From Litsea cubeba (lineage: Eukaryota > Streptophyta > Magnoliopsida > Laurales > Lauraceae), in contig CM022945.1 in assembly GCA_012931725.1 (NCBI GenBank), positions 152,835,383 through 152,899,382 of the forward strand: 64,000 nucleotides of DNA, written 5' to 3'. Numbering within the stretch: the first letter of the stretch is position 1; the number at the start of each line of letters is the position of its first letter. The position numbers were made by a program, and so were the translations under genes. The notes below the pieces were generated by a model that saw only the letters and a list, made by a program, of their open reading frames with translations, was not told the origin of the DNA and did no database searches. This document shows positions 1-10,983 of the stretch, piece by piece.

Positions 1-124
1 AGTCTTGCATACACTCTGATCTCCATTCATTGTTTAACTAACATATGCATGTTCATCTTGTAGGAATCATTAAATGTCGCGTTTAAAAGAAGAGGGTTCC
101 TATTGTTATTACCTACATCCCATC
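1..124. other. Left flank of the solo LTR
   Basis: Short AT-rich stretch with no coding or repeat signal that I recognise. Its last five bases, CCATC at 120-124, are the left copy of the target-site duplication of the adjacent solo LTR. Confidence 0.6.
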
Positions 125-1066
125 TGTAGGTGCAGAAAATTATGACCCACAATAAGAGGGTGCCTTACAGGACTTATCCGGGAGGATGATGGTGTCTGGA
201 TGTCTGGGTGTCGTCCGAAAGCCTGAAAGAAAGTAGCAAACGGTCAGAGGACCCTGGCCTGAGCGGCGCAAGGCTCTCCGATGCCAAAGTCAGTATGTGA
301 ACTGGAACAATGGAAGGAGAGGGAGAAGAGAGACAGAGTAAGGGCTCTGGATATGAGATTATGCGTACCTTTGATGGTGGTATGAGTCTCTATTTATAGA
401 GTGTGGAACGTATCTTTTGGGAGATATTTTGGTGTGGGTCCCGCGATTTGACTGGGAAGTCATGATCAGACCACATTGCATTAATTGAGGTCCAATCCAG
501 CCCACTTTGCATTAAATGCCCGTCGGGTCAGCCCACATCGCATTTAATGCACATCTTGTTGGGCCAGATCCTGTTGGGCGCCTTTGGCGGTAGGGGTACC
601 AGCGGATCTGCCCTCGGGCCCTGCCCTGATGTGGCTTCAGCCGCTGGATGGGATTCTGTCAGGGATCTGGCGAAGATCGTGGGCGGCTGGATGTCGCCTG
701 TCCCGCCAGCTCGTGCCCCTGTCCCTCCACGTGCCTGATGACGTGGGGGGGAAGAGGGGCGCAAGTGAAGGTTCTATCTTGCTTCGGCCTCTGTCCCGGC
801 CTCTTCAGCCGAGGTGGAGTCTGCTGCCGGGATGATACCCGGGGTGGCCCAGCCGAGGTGGAGCTCCTTGCCGAGGTGACGCCCGAGGTGGGCCAGTTCG
901 GCGCTAAGGGCACGGAGATGCTTGACTTCGGCCGAGGCCCTCATCCTGGTAGCCGGGGTGAGCCGGGTGCCACGTGGATGGCACGATGATGGCACGTGAG
1001 AATGCTTAGCCTCATCTGATGGCTGCGATTAACTTAATCCTGTGGTTCTGGAAATCTCCCCACACA
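125..1066 (-). mobile_element. Solo LTR of a Tat-type Gypsy retrotransposon
   Basis: Starts TGTAGGTGC and ends CCCCACACA on the plus strand, so it has TG...CA termini. It is flanked by a perfect 5-bp duplication, CCATC at 120-124 and 1067-1071. The sequence is collinear with the LTR at 9609-10461: shared blocks include the start with its GAGGGTGCC motif, CAGGGCTCTCCGATGCC-like sequence, and GCCGAGGT-rich segments. It therefore belongs to the same family as Tat element I. The orientation, minus sense, is taken from that element. No internal sequence is attached, so this is the product of unequal recombination between the two LTRs of a former full element. It is 942 bp against 853 bp for the paralogue. 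A TATA-like TATAAATA lies on the minus strand at 391-398. Confidence 0.88.
391..398 (-). promoter_or_regulatory. TATA box inside the solo LTR
   Basis: TATTTATA on the plus strand reads TATAAATA on the minus strand, the sense strand of this LTR family. The same box is present at 9852-9859 in the paralogous LTR, in both cases about 245-270 bp before the LTR end in sense orientation. It would be the core promoter of the former element. Confidence 0.5.
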
Positions 1067-1080
1067 CCATCCATGTCTCT

Positions 1081-1160
1081 GGGCCTGTTTGTACAAGAAA
1101 AATGAAGTGTCAAGGAAATCAAGTTCCATGGAAAATGTTGCTTTGCACAAACAGGCTCAG
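1081..1160. repeat. Small inverted-repeat element, possible MITE remnant
   Basis: GCCTGTTTGTAC at 1083-1094 is matched on the other strand at 1145-1156 (GCACAAACAGGC, 11 of 12 bases). A CCATGG-centred region lies between them. Termini starting with a GGGCCTGTTTG-like sequence are common in plant hAT or PIF-type MITEs. I cannot define a target-site duplication, so the call is tentative. Confidence 0.3.
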
Positions 1161-2649
1161 CAAAGAATTTATCTGAATTTTCTATTTCCATTCTCATGCC
1201 ATACGTTTAATGTATTTTTTAATCTGGCTTGCAGTGTTGATATACACGCATTTTGCCACATCAGTCATCCATGAAATCACCACTGCACTGGGCATCCATT
1301 GCTTCAGGTAACAATGATGACTTACCTAGACTATGATGGATTGCTTTCGTGCCTGGAGGTTTCATCTTGAATTTTTTCTGATATATTTTTTTTGCAGGAT
1401 AACGAGGAAAGAAGCTTGATTCCAGGGGTATGTATTCTTCCCAAACGCTTGTGATATGGGTGGATGATGTCTTGTAGAAAGTTGGATGAAAAGGCCAGAT
1501 GTTCATTTCATTCTGCTCATTATAATTGGGACCCTGGGCCAGGGTCATCCAGCAGCCCATTGTTTCCAAAGGACGGTATTTTGTCCTAGTAAAATCTCCC
1601 TATTGTTTCTGGAAATGACTTTGTGCAAGACTTGTTTGAGCAATGAGAGGATTCCGTCCTCCGCAGATTTTTGTTCCACATGAGGAATTCTGTATTGCTA
1701 CCCCTCCCATAGGTAATCGAAATCTTCCATGTAGAAAAATCAGTTTGTTGTTTCTAATGTTTAACAGCCTTACTTCTTTTCTTCTTTTTTTTTTGTTTTT
1801 TTCTCTGTCTTCTTCGTAGCCTTACATATTTAGAACTCAAATCCGGTCATATCACATGTCCCTAACTAGCTGTGCAATTCTGACAGCCACTATTCAGAAG
1901 GGCAAGTGGAAGGGTTTAGGTTGGACCGAACCATCCAACACCAGTTCCTGTCACACTGGCTGGGACTAGGTGGTCCAGCGTAGTTTCTCAAAGCAGTGAT
2001 TGAAACTTAACTAACGTTGGCTCAAGGATCCAGATTTTGGATGTACTTGAATTGAACTGAGAACAAAATTTTAGCCATGTTTCGTTTTGTGACTCGAAAA
2101 GATCTCTTCTTTTGGATAAGAAATGATGGTTTTGATTAGATTGGGATTCCCACCAACTTGAGCGCAGCCACATTTTTGCTTGGTATTGGATGAGTTTCTG
2201 GGCATTGCACTGGAATTGCTTTTCTTTTTTTCATTTTATGTTTATAGCCACGAGATTTAAAATAAGACAAGCAAGTTCTTGACTACACTCCTTTTTATTA
2301 GCTTCCATATTTTTTCAGGACTACAAATTAGGATTAGAATCATTTCACTGGACTGATATTGGTGACATTCCTAACCCTTGTCTCAACCAATCTCTCCCCT
2401 TACTTCCCTTGATGCCATGTATAGTCTGCACAGGAGGGAACTTAGAAAATGAAGAAAAAAACGCCTGCACACTTTCTGATGTAACTCAGTAAGATGTGCC
2501 CAGGTTTATGATCGTGTAAAAGTCCAACAAATTGGCCCAATTGTCTGGCATGTAGCCTGGATTCAGGCACTAATGGTTGGCCCAATAATAAAGCTTTCCC
2601 TGCGTGGCTGCAATGTGAACCAATTGTTCAAGTCATGTCACCAACTATG

Positions 2650-2970
2650 ATGTCTCGATACGGATATGGATACGGACACTGATACGGGAATCGGAGATAC
2701 GACTCCTCACTTTTGAAAATCTAGGACACGGATACGGATACGGGTGTCCTAATTTTTTCTTTAAATCACTTTTAAATCAATGAAATTATCATTGTTTTCA
2801 TCCCTTTCTAGCATTTTTTATCGTGATAAGTAAAAATATAAGGACTATATGAAATAAAGAACTTTTTAAGTATGATATGTTAAACTTGTTCCCAAAAAAT
2901 TTCGGTGTAGTATCAGGTACCAATACAAGTGTCGTATTGGTCCGATACGGATACGTTGGGCTTGTAGAAG
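2650..2970. repeat. GATACGG-rich degenerate repeat patch
   Basis: The motifs GATACGG, GATATGG and CGGATACG recur at about 2658-2760 and again near 2945-2960, with related TATCAG/GTATTGG sequence between. It resembles a dispersed plant repeat with an internal degenerate hexamer. It is non-coding and I cannot assign it to a class. Confidence 0.35.
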
Positions 2971-3496
2971 TTTTCGGATATCATAGGTTACCAATTATAA
3001 AAGAAAAAGGCTATAAACATGAAGTGAATGATTAGATACATTCAACAAACGAGGGAATTAGAGTAGAGGAACGTACAGGAATGATTTACTTGACAAGTCA
3101 CATTTTGTCATTCTGGATCATTTACTTTACCGTCTGTGTTTATATCAATTCTTCATTGACTAGGGGTGTTCATTGGGTGGGCCACGCTGAGCCTGGTCCA
3201 ATTGGGATGATTTGGGCTCTGTTTTAGGCCCGTGGGCTGTGTCTGAGCTTAATTTTCTGATCCAAGTATTAATGCTTAAAGGCCTATCTTGAAATGTTTA
3301 ACACATGGAGGTATACATTTTTGGCCGATGGGCAAGGCATGAACCTGATTTTTGGACCCATAGACTGGGCTGTGCCTGAATACAAGTCACGACTACTAAA
3401 TGGGTCTGGCTTGGGCATGTTTCAGCCTGGGCCAGCCTGACATGCTCTGTGTTACTGGTTAAAGGGATAAGAAGTAGAGGGAGCATGGCTTCCAAG

Positions 3497-5699
3497 TAGG
3501 GCTGTAAATCAGGCCCTTTGATGAGGGGGCCAGCCCGGCTCAGCCCTAAAATGCCTGCTAAGCGAGGGCTTTTCTTTTTTTTCCTAAAGCCCAAGGATTG
3601 GGTAGGGCTCAATTTTGAAAAGCCGGCAACCTTGAGGGCCGAGCTAGGGCTTGACTTAGCTGGTCCAAGGGGGACCGACCAGGCCCAACCTTTTGTCTAT
3701 TAATATATAAAATATATAATATATAACATATAGAGATTTTTACATTAAAACTATAAAGAACCCCCTCTAATTAGGAATTAATGATAAAGACTTAGAATAT
3801 TATCAAACAATAATAACCAAATTTTACGTAAAATCTTTTGATAGATATCCCCATAGATCATAATTATATTGTCACCTATGTTTGATTCTATATTTGTCCA
3901 ACATGGACATATTCTTCAATGAAATGGGAATTGAAATTATCATTGATGAGATCTTTTTTCACTATTAATGTAAACTGTTAATGTTTGAGAGTTTATATGG
4001 ATTGCCATCAACATCTCCATTTATTGGAGTTGAGCTTTAGCCACTAGCCATTGACCGATGCCAATTTCTTTTCACTCCCCTTATTTTTATGACTGTTGTT
4101 ACATTCAAGTGAACCCTACATCTAGAGTTAAAGCTTGTGACTCTAAGTCGTGTTCATGTTCAGATAAATCAAATCATCTTCATTATTCATCTTAGGGAGT
4201 CAATGTTTAATTGCTTTGTTATAAAATCCAATGGTAATGTTTCAAAGAATTACAAGTTTCAGTTAATGCTAATTTAAATCACATAATAAATAATTTATTT
4301 GAAAACGTTTAATGCCTATTTGCAATAAATATAATTGAATTAGATGAGACTCGTCAAAACAAGCTTTGATGGTCCATATTATTACTTTACTAATAGACCA
4401 ACGACAAACAAAATTAAATACATTATACTATATTAAGCTAAAGAGGTTTTGGGTTGGATTTTGACCATTGGTTACGATTTTGAAAGTAAGTTACTCTTTT
4501 TAAAAGTCTTTCAGTTTTCTCCACACTTATCTCATACCAACTACTTTGAAACCACCTCTCACGTCTCCTACCACTATTCCACTTTTGAAAGTTACACTTC
4601 TCCTTTTCTGTAATAGCTCCATTTCTATTCAAAACTCCATTCTCTTTCTTCTCCAATTCTCTTTTCTCTTTCCTTTTTATCCCATTAGCTCAGAGACTAC
4701 ATAAACATGTACTTTCATGGTAACCTTTTATTCTTTTCTTTTCTTTCTTTCTACAGTTTATAGATTTTTTTAATGCATAAACGTCGTCAATCATACTAGT
4801 GCTGAGCATGGGTTATTATGCTAGTTAATTAAATTATGTTAATGTCTTAAATAGTACCTTGCATGTACTAATCAAATTATACGATATTAATCTAAAGAGG
4901 TTTTGGGTTGGATTTTGACTATCGGTTATGATTTTGAAAGTAAGTTACTCTTTTTAAAAATCTTTTCAATTTTCTCCACACTTATCTCATGCCTACTACT
5001 TTGAAACCACCACTCACGTCTCCTCCCACTATTCCACTTTTGAAAGTTACACTTCTCCTTGTCTGTAATACCTCCCTTTCTATCCAGAACTCCATTCCCT
5101 TTATTCTCTAATTCTTCTCTTTTCTCTTTCCTTTTTATCCCATTAGCTCATAGATGACATAAACAGGTACTTTCATGATAACCTTTTATTATTTTCTTTT
5201 CTTTTCTTTCTACAATTTATTGATATTTTTATTGCATAAACGTTGATCATACCTATACTGCGCACGAGTTATTATGCTAGTTACTTAAATTATGTTAAGG
5301 TCTTAAATAGTTCCTTGCATGTACTAATCAAATTAGCTTACTTCATTTAATCTTAAATAATATTTTTATATGATGACAAAGTAACTTGTGTATTCTTTTA
5401 GAAGTGGCACAAAAATATTGTCTTTTGGATTGCACCAGTCTGTAGTGTGAATAAAGGAGTGCTAGCATTGTGGTAAAGAAGAATTATTATATATAATAAT
5501 ATTTTTTTTTAAATTATTTCTTTTGGCCCTGGCTCGATCCTGTCCCTTGAGGGTAGGGTAAGGGCTTCGATATTGTAAGCCCACTGAGGGCTTCGAGTGC
5601 TATGACTCGACCTAGGCACGGCCCGCGTATATGAGGGTAGGGTAAGGGATTACTTAAGCCCGGCAGCCCAGGCCCTGGCCCTGCCCTTTGATAGCACTA
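3497..5699. mobile_element. Non-autonomous hAT-type DNA transposon
   Basis: Left end TAGGGCTGT and right end complement TAGTGCTAT form imperfect terminal inverted repeats, followed on both sides by GGGCC/CCAGGCCC-rich subterminal sequence typical of plant hAT elements. The flanks are CTTCCAAG (3489-3496) and GTTCCAAG (5700-5707), an 8-bp duplication with seven matching bases. No transposase frame is present. Inside are two tandem copies of a roughly 454-bp unit. The length and lack of coding capacity indicate an element mobilised in trans by an autonomous hAT. Confidence 0.7.
4424..5336. repeat. Two tandem copies of a ~454-bp unit inside the hAT element
   Basis: AAGAGGTTTTGGGTTGGATT begins at 4441 and again at 4895. 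Collinear similarity continues through a pyrimidine-rich segment to the shared CTTGCATGTACTAATCAAAT at the end of each copy. The copies differ by scattered substitutions and small indels, so the duplication is old. Confidence 0.8.
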
Positions 5700-5929
5700 G
5701 TTCCAAGTATGGGCACTAGACATGTATTAGCATGGTGAAAAGCAGATACGTATGGGCCATATCAGTGGGGTATTGGCGTAGGTTTCGTCCGCACGACACA
5801 ATTTTTAAAGGGATTTTTTTCGGTACGGTCACCTAAACTCGTCGATAACTCCCCTTTGTTACCAAATTAGACAATTTTACCTACACATTTTTCATACCGT
5901 CCGTACCTCTGCACAGCCAAAAGTCACGT

Positions 5930-6020
5930 TTTCATTTGCGATATCACAAAAAAATTTGTGATATCGCAAATTATTCACTTGTGATATCGCAATTTATATT
6001 GTGATATCGCATAAAGTTTT
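5930..6020. repeat. Array of GCGATATCAC palindromic motifs in the left TIR
   Basis: TGCGATATCAC and its complement GTGATATCGCA occur four to five times within about 90 bp, centred on the palindrome GATATC. The right arm keeps two related copies near 6908-6940. Subterminal motif arrays in plant transposons are usually transposase binding sites, which is the likely role here. Confidence 0.55.
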
Positions 6021-6978
6021 ACGTTAAAAGTCAACGAATGCATCTCTGTTTATAATTCCATTCCGTTCCGTAGCTTTCGTCTTTTGCTTGGGTTCGTTGC
6101 TTCCTTTTTTGCAAGTGAATCCCTTCTTTTTCCATATATAGCATTGAGTCTCCTTCCATATCTTTCTCCGCTACCATTGTTGAATCCATCAGCAGTATTC
6201 ATTCTTTGTTTCCCACCCTGTATGTATCTCCTTCTTATTTATTATGTTATTTTTTTTTTCTTCTTTTGTGTCTTTTGAAGGTAATTAGGGTACCAAGAAA
6301 TCCCACATGTAGAAATATTTGAAACATTTTGTATAAATATATATTAGTGGTGACCTTGTGGGGGACTTGTAGAGCCTCACTTTTTTATGAACATCCACGT
6401 TGAAAATGTGGGCATTCAGCCTTATATTTTCTGACAGTCTACCGAATTCTAATTACGTTTGAACATCTGGTTGTTGATATATTAAAAAAATCATGTTGTT
6501 CTCATATCATGAATTACCACTTCAGGTTTTGGACTGGACGTCGAGTTACAAAAAATAATGTGGGATGTCTTTTTGATCCCGCCCTGTGGTGGGTCCCTGA
6601 ACAAACTTGCTAAAAGAGAGAGGGAGGAAGGATTACCAGGTTCTACCAAGGGCAACTGCAACAACACCAAGCTCAAGAACGCCCAGATTGTGAAACAATG
6701 GAGGCCAAAATCCCTCGTCGATGGAGGCAGTGGAGACCATGCTGATACGTCGACGTCTAACAGATGCTGGGGGCCTTGCGTATTTGCAAATAGGTTGGCG
6801 AGGGAGGAGGAGAATGAAATCGGCTGAGGGAGCGTGTTATAGTTGGTGAAAATGAGGAAAAGTCGAAGAAGGGAGGGATAAAAGGATGAAAATGGTTTTT
6901 CGAGTTGCAATATCGCAAAATTTATTGTGATATCACAAAAGAAAAAGTGACTTTTGGCCTTGCAGAGGTACGGACGGT

Positions 6979-7537
6979 CAGTGGCGGACCCAGAATTTTC
7001 GTTTGATGGGGGCTGATGGTCAATTGAAATAGTCCATGTATAAAATAACTTTATGATGACTAACGATATGGAGAAAATAATATATCTAAAGATACAAATG
7101 GGAGCAGGCCCTTTATAAAATTGGAATTTGAACTCAAGCACATAAAGCCCGACTTAAGTCCATTGAGAACCCTACATTGTCAAGAAGGTTTAGATGGCTG
7201 TAAATAAAATAAAAAATATCATTGTAAATAGTTAAGAGAGTGCGATCGACCAATGCTGATGCGCTGATGTCGTAGTGATTTAGAGGGTAGGAGAAAATGC
7301 GGAGTCACAATGAGGTTGGGAGAAGACTCGAAGTTGAAGAGAAAAGGGGTCCGGTTGGAGAAGTCACAAAGTCCCAAGGCTCCTTTATGGGCGTTTTTGG
7401 AATTTGGTGGGGGCTCAAAGTTGACGAAAAGAGAGTTTTATGGGAGAAAGGCTCAAAGTCCTAAGGGCCATAAGGGCTTTTGCCAAATCATGTGGGGGCT
7501 TTAGCCCCCCACCAGCTTATACATGGGTCCGCCCATG
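6979..7537. mobile_element. hAT-type MITE nested in the right TIR of the Mutator-like element
   Basis: A perfect 8-bp target-site duplication, CGGACGGT, lies at 6971-6978 and 7538-7545. The ends are CAGTGGCGGACCCA and, on the complement, CATGGGCGGACCCA, the typical CAGNGGCGGA terminus of one plant hAT MITE group. The element is 559 bp and non-coding. Removing it and one copy of the duplication restores a continuous right arm for the host element, which gives the order of the two insertions. Confidence 0.88.
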
Positions 7538-7974
7538 CGGACGGTACGGAGAACTTATAGGTAAATTTGTTTAGTTTGATAACAATGGGGAGTTATCGAT
7601 GAATTTAGGTGACCGTACAGAAAACATTCTATTTTTAAAAGTCGTAAAATAGGGGGGAAAATATTTTGACAGAGTGTGGAAAGGGAAACAGATTTTTCGT
7701 GCTACAATAAAAATCATAAGTAGTGCGGTTTTCTTTTCCTCTCATGGAAAAGCATAAAAAGTAACTGAATTTTTTCTATTCGCTAGATCCAATTTAATAC
7801 ACATTCGAGATATCCCAACATTGTTATGAAATTTGTGAAGAAGTCGATTGCATGGGCCCCACCAACCTACCGATAATAGGTTTGAGCTTGTGCACCAAGA
7901 TATGACTTATGATCTTATATAATTCATTTGTGAGAGAGATGGGATTATAAGAAGAGAGAGGTTCCGAGCATTGG

Positions 7975-8205
7975 TACGGGACATGTATTAGCATCATGAC
8001 AAGCAGCTACGTATGGGCCATATCAGTTACATATATTGGCATTGGTCTCGTTAGCACAATTTTAAAAAGTCGTAAAAAATTTGAGAAAGATACTTTGATT
8101 TAGTGTGGAAAGCAGAAAAGAAAAGAGTTTTTGTGCTATAGTAAAAATCAAATTTAAGTAGTCGCTCTTTTACTCGTGGAAAAGAGGAAAAAGTAACTTT
8201 TTTTT
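7975..8205 (+). repeat. Diverged copy of the Mutator-like element's target region (empty site)
   Basis: The sequence GACATGTATTAGCAT... at 7979 matches 5725-5800, and continues through TTTTAAAAAGTCGTAAAA into sequence matching 7640-7795 (shared GTGTGGAAAG, TTTGTGCTA and AAAAATCA blocks). The copy therefore reads through the exact insertion point of the 5810-7630 element with nothing inserted. It is a local direct duplication older than that insertion. Confidence 0.7.
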
Positions 8206-9608
8206 TTTATGTGATTCTATGGAAAACCTTTTCTGCGGTTCCAGGTTTCTGTAGCATCACACAAATTTGCCCTAAAGTTTATAAATTTTTAGAGCTCATC
8301 ATCCTCATTTTGTGTCCATATCAGCTATTACGACTAGGATACTATAGGATACTGTTTTCCTTTGGGCTCCATTTTTGTAATTTTTTATTCTTCATAATAG
8401 AGTTCTACTAAATTCTTAGTTCAAATCCCCTCAATCTCCCTCATGGGCCACCTATTGAAAATCCAAATAGTTCAAAATGAACACCCTCTATGGCCCACCA
8501 ATAGTCATTGATCCCAATGATTGGCACACATCCGAATGGACAGAACCATTGGATTGAGGGTTGAATCTTTTTTTTGAATATAAAGCCATTAAACTTGTGG
8601 GCCACGGATAAAGGGGTTAGAGGCATGGGGCTGGGGTCAAACTTAATACTTGGGGTGGTCTCACATGAGTCTTTCTGTCCCCCCATACCCATCCTCAAAT
8701 GGGACATACAGTTGGGCCACACTAAAAGTTTTCGTATAATAGGTGAAAACGGAATAAATCCGATATATATAGGATGTCTTCAGATTTTACCTAAATATGA
8801 GTGGGTCCTACCTTAAGATTGAATATATGATTAATAATACATGAGATTGTCAAATGCTCTATGATATACTCAATTTTCTGATGGAATAAACTTGTATTTG
8901 GGTAGAATTTGAGGTCTGATGCACAAAGGTTTCAAATTTACAATTGATGGGCCCTTTTGTAGAGTTTTACTCCTATGCAAGGTTGGCTTGTTTGTTCAGC
9001 ACGAAGGAGCACACAAGTACATACATGATGTGGCATAAAGCTTTTTGCTTAGCCGCGTCAAACAAGACCTAGCTTGAGCTTGTCTCACGAAACAGTTGAC
9101 CAAACCTTGAATTCAAGCCCAATTGAAATAAGCTGGGTACCCTTGTGACCTAGGTTGGTTTCTTATGTTCAGCGGACCTAACTATAATAAATCTAAATCT
9201 TCGAGTGTTACCCGCGGCAATTAGCACTCACTCAATTTGATCATTAGTCCATCAACTAACTACTATTGTATTTGACCATTAATTGTAATTTTTTATAATC
9301 AAAGGTTTGGATTACTTGATTGGAAATTTAAACGGGCAATCATTTAACTAATTGGATGTCTCATGTGGGCCCAGTGTAAATGAGCATCACAGATCTTGCA
9401 TGGTAGTGGGTCTCACCATTAAAATTTCTGATTGGCTACATCAACTATGGAAAAGGGTCCATTCCCCAAGTGTGAAGTGCAACACGGCTTCAGCAAGGCC
9501 CAAATAGTCAATAATATTCAACAGTATTAGCTCGGGCAGCTTTTATGCAGTGGCAAAGAGAGTCAAGTACAATTTAAGTCCACTGAAGTCCAAACATTTT
9601 ATCAGTTT
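8206..9608. other. Intergenic AT-rich DNA, nothing recognised
   Basis: Reading frames are all below 100 codons and overlap on both strands. I see no terminal repeats, RNA gene or splice-supported exon chain. The segment ends at the left LTR boundary of Tat element I. The bases before that boundary, AGTTT at 9604-9608, would be its left target-site duplication; the partner lies outside the window. Confidence 0.5.
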
Positions 9609-10461
9609 TGTAAGTGCAAAAAATATAACTCACAAGATTAGAGGGTGCCTAATCGGACTTATCCAAATATCTGATGGAGATTAGCTACCTTAAAGCCTGA
9701 AAGGGGAGAAACAAACGGGCAGAGTACCCTGGCTGTGGGCAGCGCAGGGCTCTCCGATGCCTAAGTTAGCACAAAGATTGAAGGAGAAGAGAGACAGAGT
9801 AACGACTCAAGAGATGATGTGTGTGCATACCTTTGTCTTGGAACGCCCTCATATTTATAGAGGGTTTTACCTGATATCTTGGAGTGGGCCCGTAGATTTG
9901 ATAGGAATGATCTCATTAGCCCACAAAGTAATAAATGAGGATCCATCATAGCCCACAAAGCATTTATTGCCAGTCCAATCAGCCCACATCGCATTAAATG
10001 CTTGTCATGTGGGCCTGATCATGTCTCAAGTCATTGGCGGTTGAGGTCCCATAGGATCCATCCTCGGGCTCTGCCCTGATTTGGCTACAGCCGCTGGATG
10101 CCGCCTTGTCAGCGTTCCGGAGAAGATTGTGGACGGCTGGGATGGCCCATCTGTCTCATTGGCACGCGCCCGTATTCAGCCACGTGTCTGATGACGTAGC
10201 AGAAGTAGGGAGGTGACCACATTATTTATCTCAATTGACAACCCGACTCCCTTGGCCGAGGTCGGGCGGATAGCCGAGGTCAGCTTGCGTAGCCGTGGCC
10301 AGACCATAGCCGAGGTTAGGCACAGCCGAAGTCAGTCTGGTATCGGCCAAGGTTTTGACCCTACTGCTGAGGTGTGCTTTGAGCGGCATGTCGACATGCT
10401 TAACTAGCAGCTTATCGCCGAAGTTAATGTAATCCTGGTACTTTAAAAATCACCCCACACA
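9609..10461 (-). repeat. 3' LTR of Tat element I
   Basis: TGTAAGTGC at 9609 and CCCCACACA ending at 10461 give TG...CA termini, matched by the solo LTR at 125-1066. It is adjacent to a purine-rich tract on the minus strand at 10462-10475, which fixes it as the 3' LTR. The U3 part has repeated GCCGAGGT/GCCGAAGT motifs at 10250-10440. The sense TATA box is at 9852-9859. Confidence 0.85.
9852..9859 (-). promoter_or_regulatory. TATA box of Tat element I LTR
   Basis: Minus-strand TATAAATA followed by GAGGGCG-like sequence; the same box is in the solo LTR. Its position, about 600 nt into the LTR in sense orientation, fits a U3/R boundary shortly downstream. Confidence 0.5.
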
Positions 10462-10475
10462 ATTACCCCCTAGCT
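10462..10475 (-). other. Polypurine tract of Tat element I
   Basis: On the minus strand the sequence next to the LTR start reads AGCTAGGGGGTAAT and then TGTGTGGGG of the LTR. A G-rich tract touching the 3' LTR is the plus-strand DNA primer site of reverse transcription and fixes the element's orientation. Confidence 0.6.
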
Positions 10476-10736
10476 TCTAACTTCTTAGGGTCTCTAGCCT
10501 CTTGAGGTCGGAAGCTATAAAAAGAAAATTCGCTGGGGGGTGCTTGATCATTATTTAATGTCGTTCCGACTCCTCGAGGTAATTAATTTTGCGCGTCGGT
10601 TATCATGAGAACGGGCTGGCAGTGACACGCGTTGGCCCGTGAGCGGTTGTGCCATCAAATTGATGGGACAGGCACGATTCACGATGCTACTCCTTTTCAA
10701 AATTCTAAATGGCGCCCAAGGAAGGCCTTCTTCCTC

Positions 10737-10746
10737 TTTTAAATAA
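10737..10746 (+). promoter_or_regulatory. TATA-like promoter of the antisense gene of element I
   Basis: TTTTAAATAAGG lies about 240 bp upstream of the antisense ATG at 10984, in the leader between LTR and gene, followed by a pyrimidine-rich stretch typical of plant 5' untranslated regions. It is the best core-promoter candidate and points opposite to the element's own transcription. Confidence 0.45.
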
Positions 10747-10983
10747 GGGCGTCTTCTTCTGCCTTACTTTCTTTATCTCCACTTCTCACCTTCACACTCA
10801 TAAGACTTTTCCAGAGATTTTTAAGTGAGGACGATTGCGTAATCGTTGAGGATATTTGCGTGCCCAGATTGATCTTCATCTCTGATTCGTCCATCTGTAA
10901 GTCTTCCTGAGTATGGGTTCTTTTAGGGTTTTTCCCCTTTAGGTTTTCTTCTCGCTTTCCTTTTTCAACCCCAAGCCGTAGAA

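Larger units (their letters stand above)
1067..3496. other. Intergenic AT-rich DNA, no confident gene
   Basis: All reading frames are short and overlap one another. A few spots look like plant splice sites, for example a T-rich run ending in GCAG near 1398 and another ending in GTAG near 1820. I could not chain them into a protein I recognise. A degraded fragment of a host gene is possible but unproven. The segment also holds a small inverted-repeat element and a GATACGG-rich patch, listed separately. Confidence 0.5.
5810..7630. mobile_element. Non-autonomous Mutator-like element with long TIRs
   Basis: A perfect 9-bp target-site duplication, ATTTTTAAA at 5801-5809 and 7631-7639, brackets the element. 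The terminal inverted repeats are long: the left arm runs from 5810 to about 5970. The right arm is in two pieces, 7630 back to about 7546 and then 6978 back to about 6904, because a hAT MITE inserted in it. Both arms share GTACGGTCACCTAAA and the CGTCCGTACCTCTGCA block, then CCAAAAGTCAC and palindromic GCGATATCAC motifs. Nine-base duplications and TIRs over 100 bp are hallmarks of Mutator-like elements. The 0.9 kb between the arms has no transposase and might be captured sequence. Its largest open frame (minus strand, 6491-7141) runs into the hAT MITE and is probably not a gene. A related empty site is present at 7975-8205. Confidence 0.78.

Noticed and set aside
1261..1700. Possible host-gene exons with T-rich/GCAG acceptor-like sites
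   Set aside because: I could not connect them into a frame with recognisable protein content; left as unassigned intergenic DNA.
6491..7141. A 216-codon minus-strand open frame
   Set aside because: It crosses the border of the hAT MITE at 6979, so it mixes two unrelated insertions; composition is low-complexity and no family pattern is visible.
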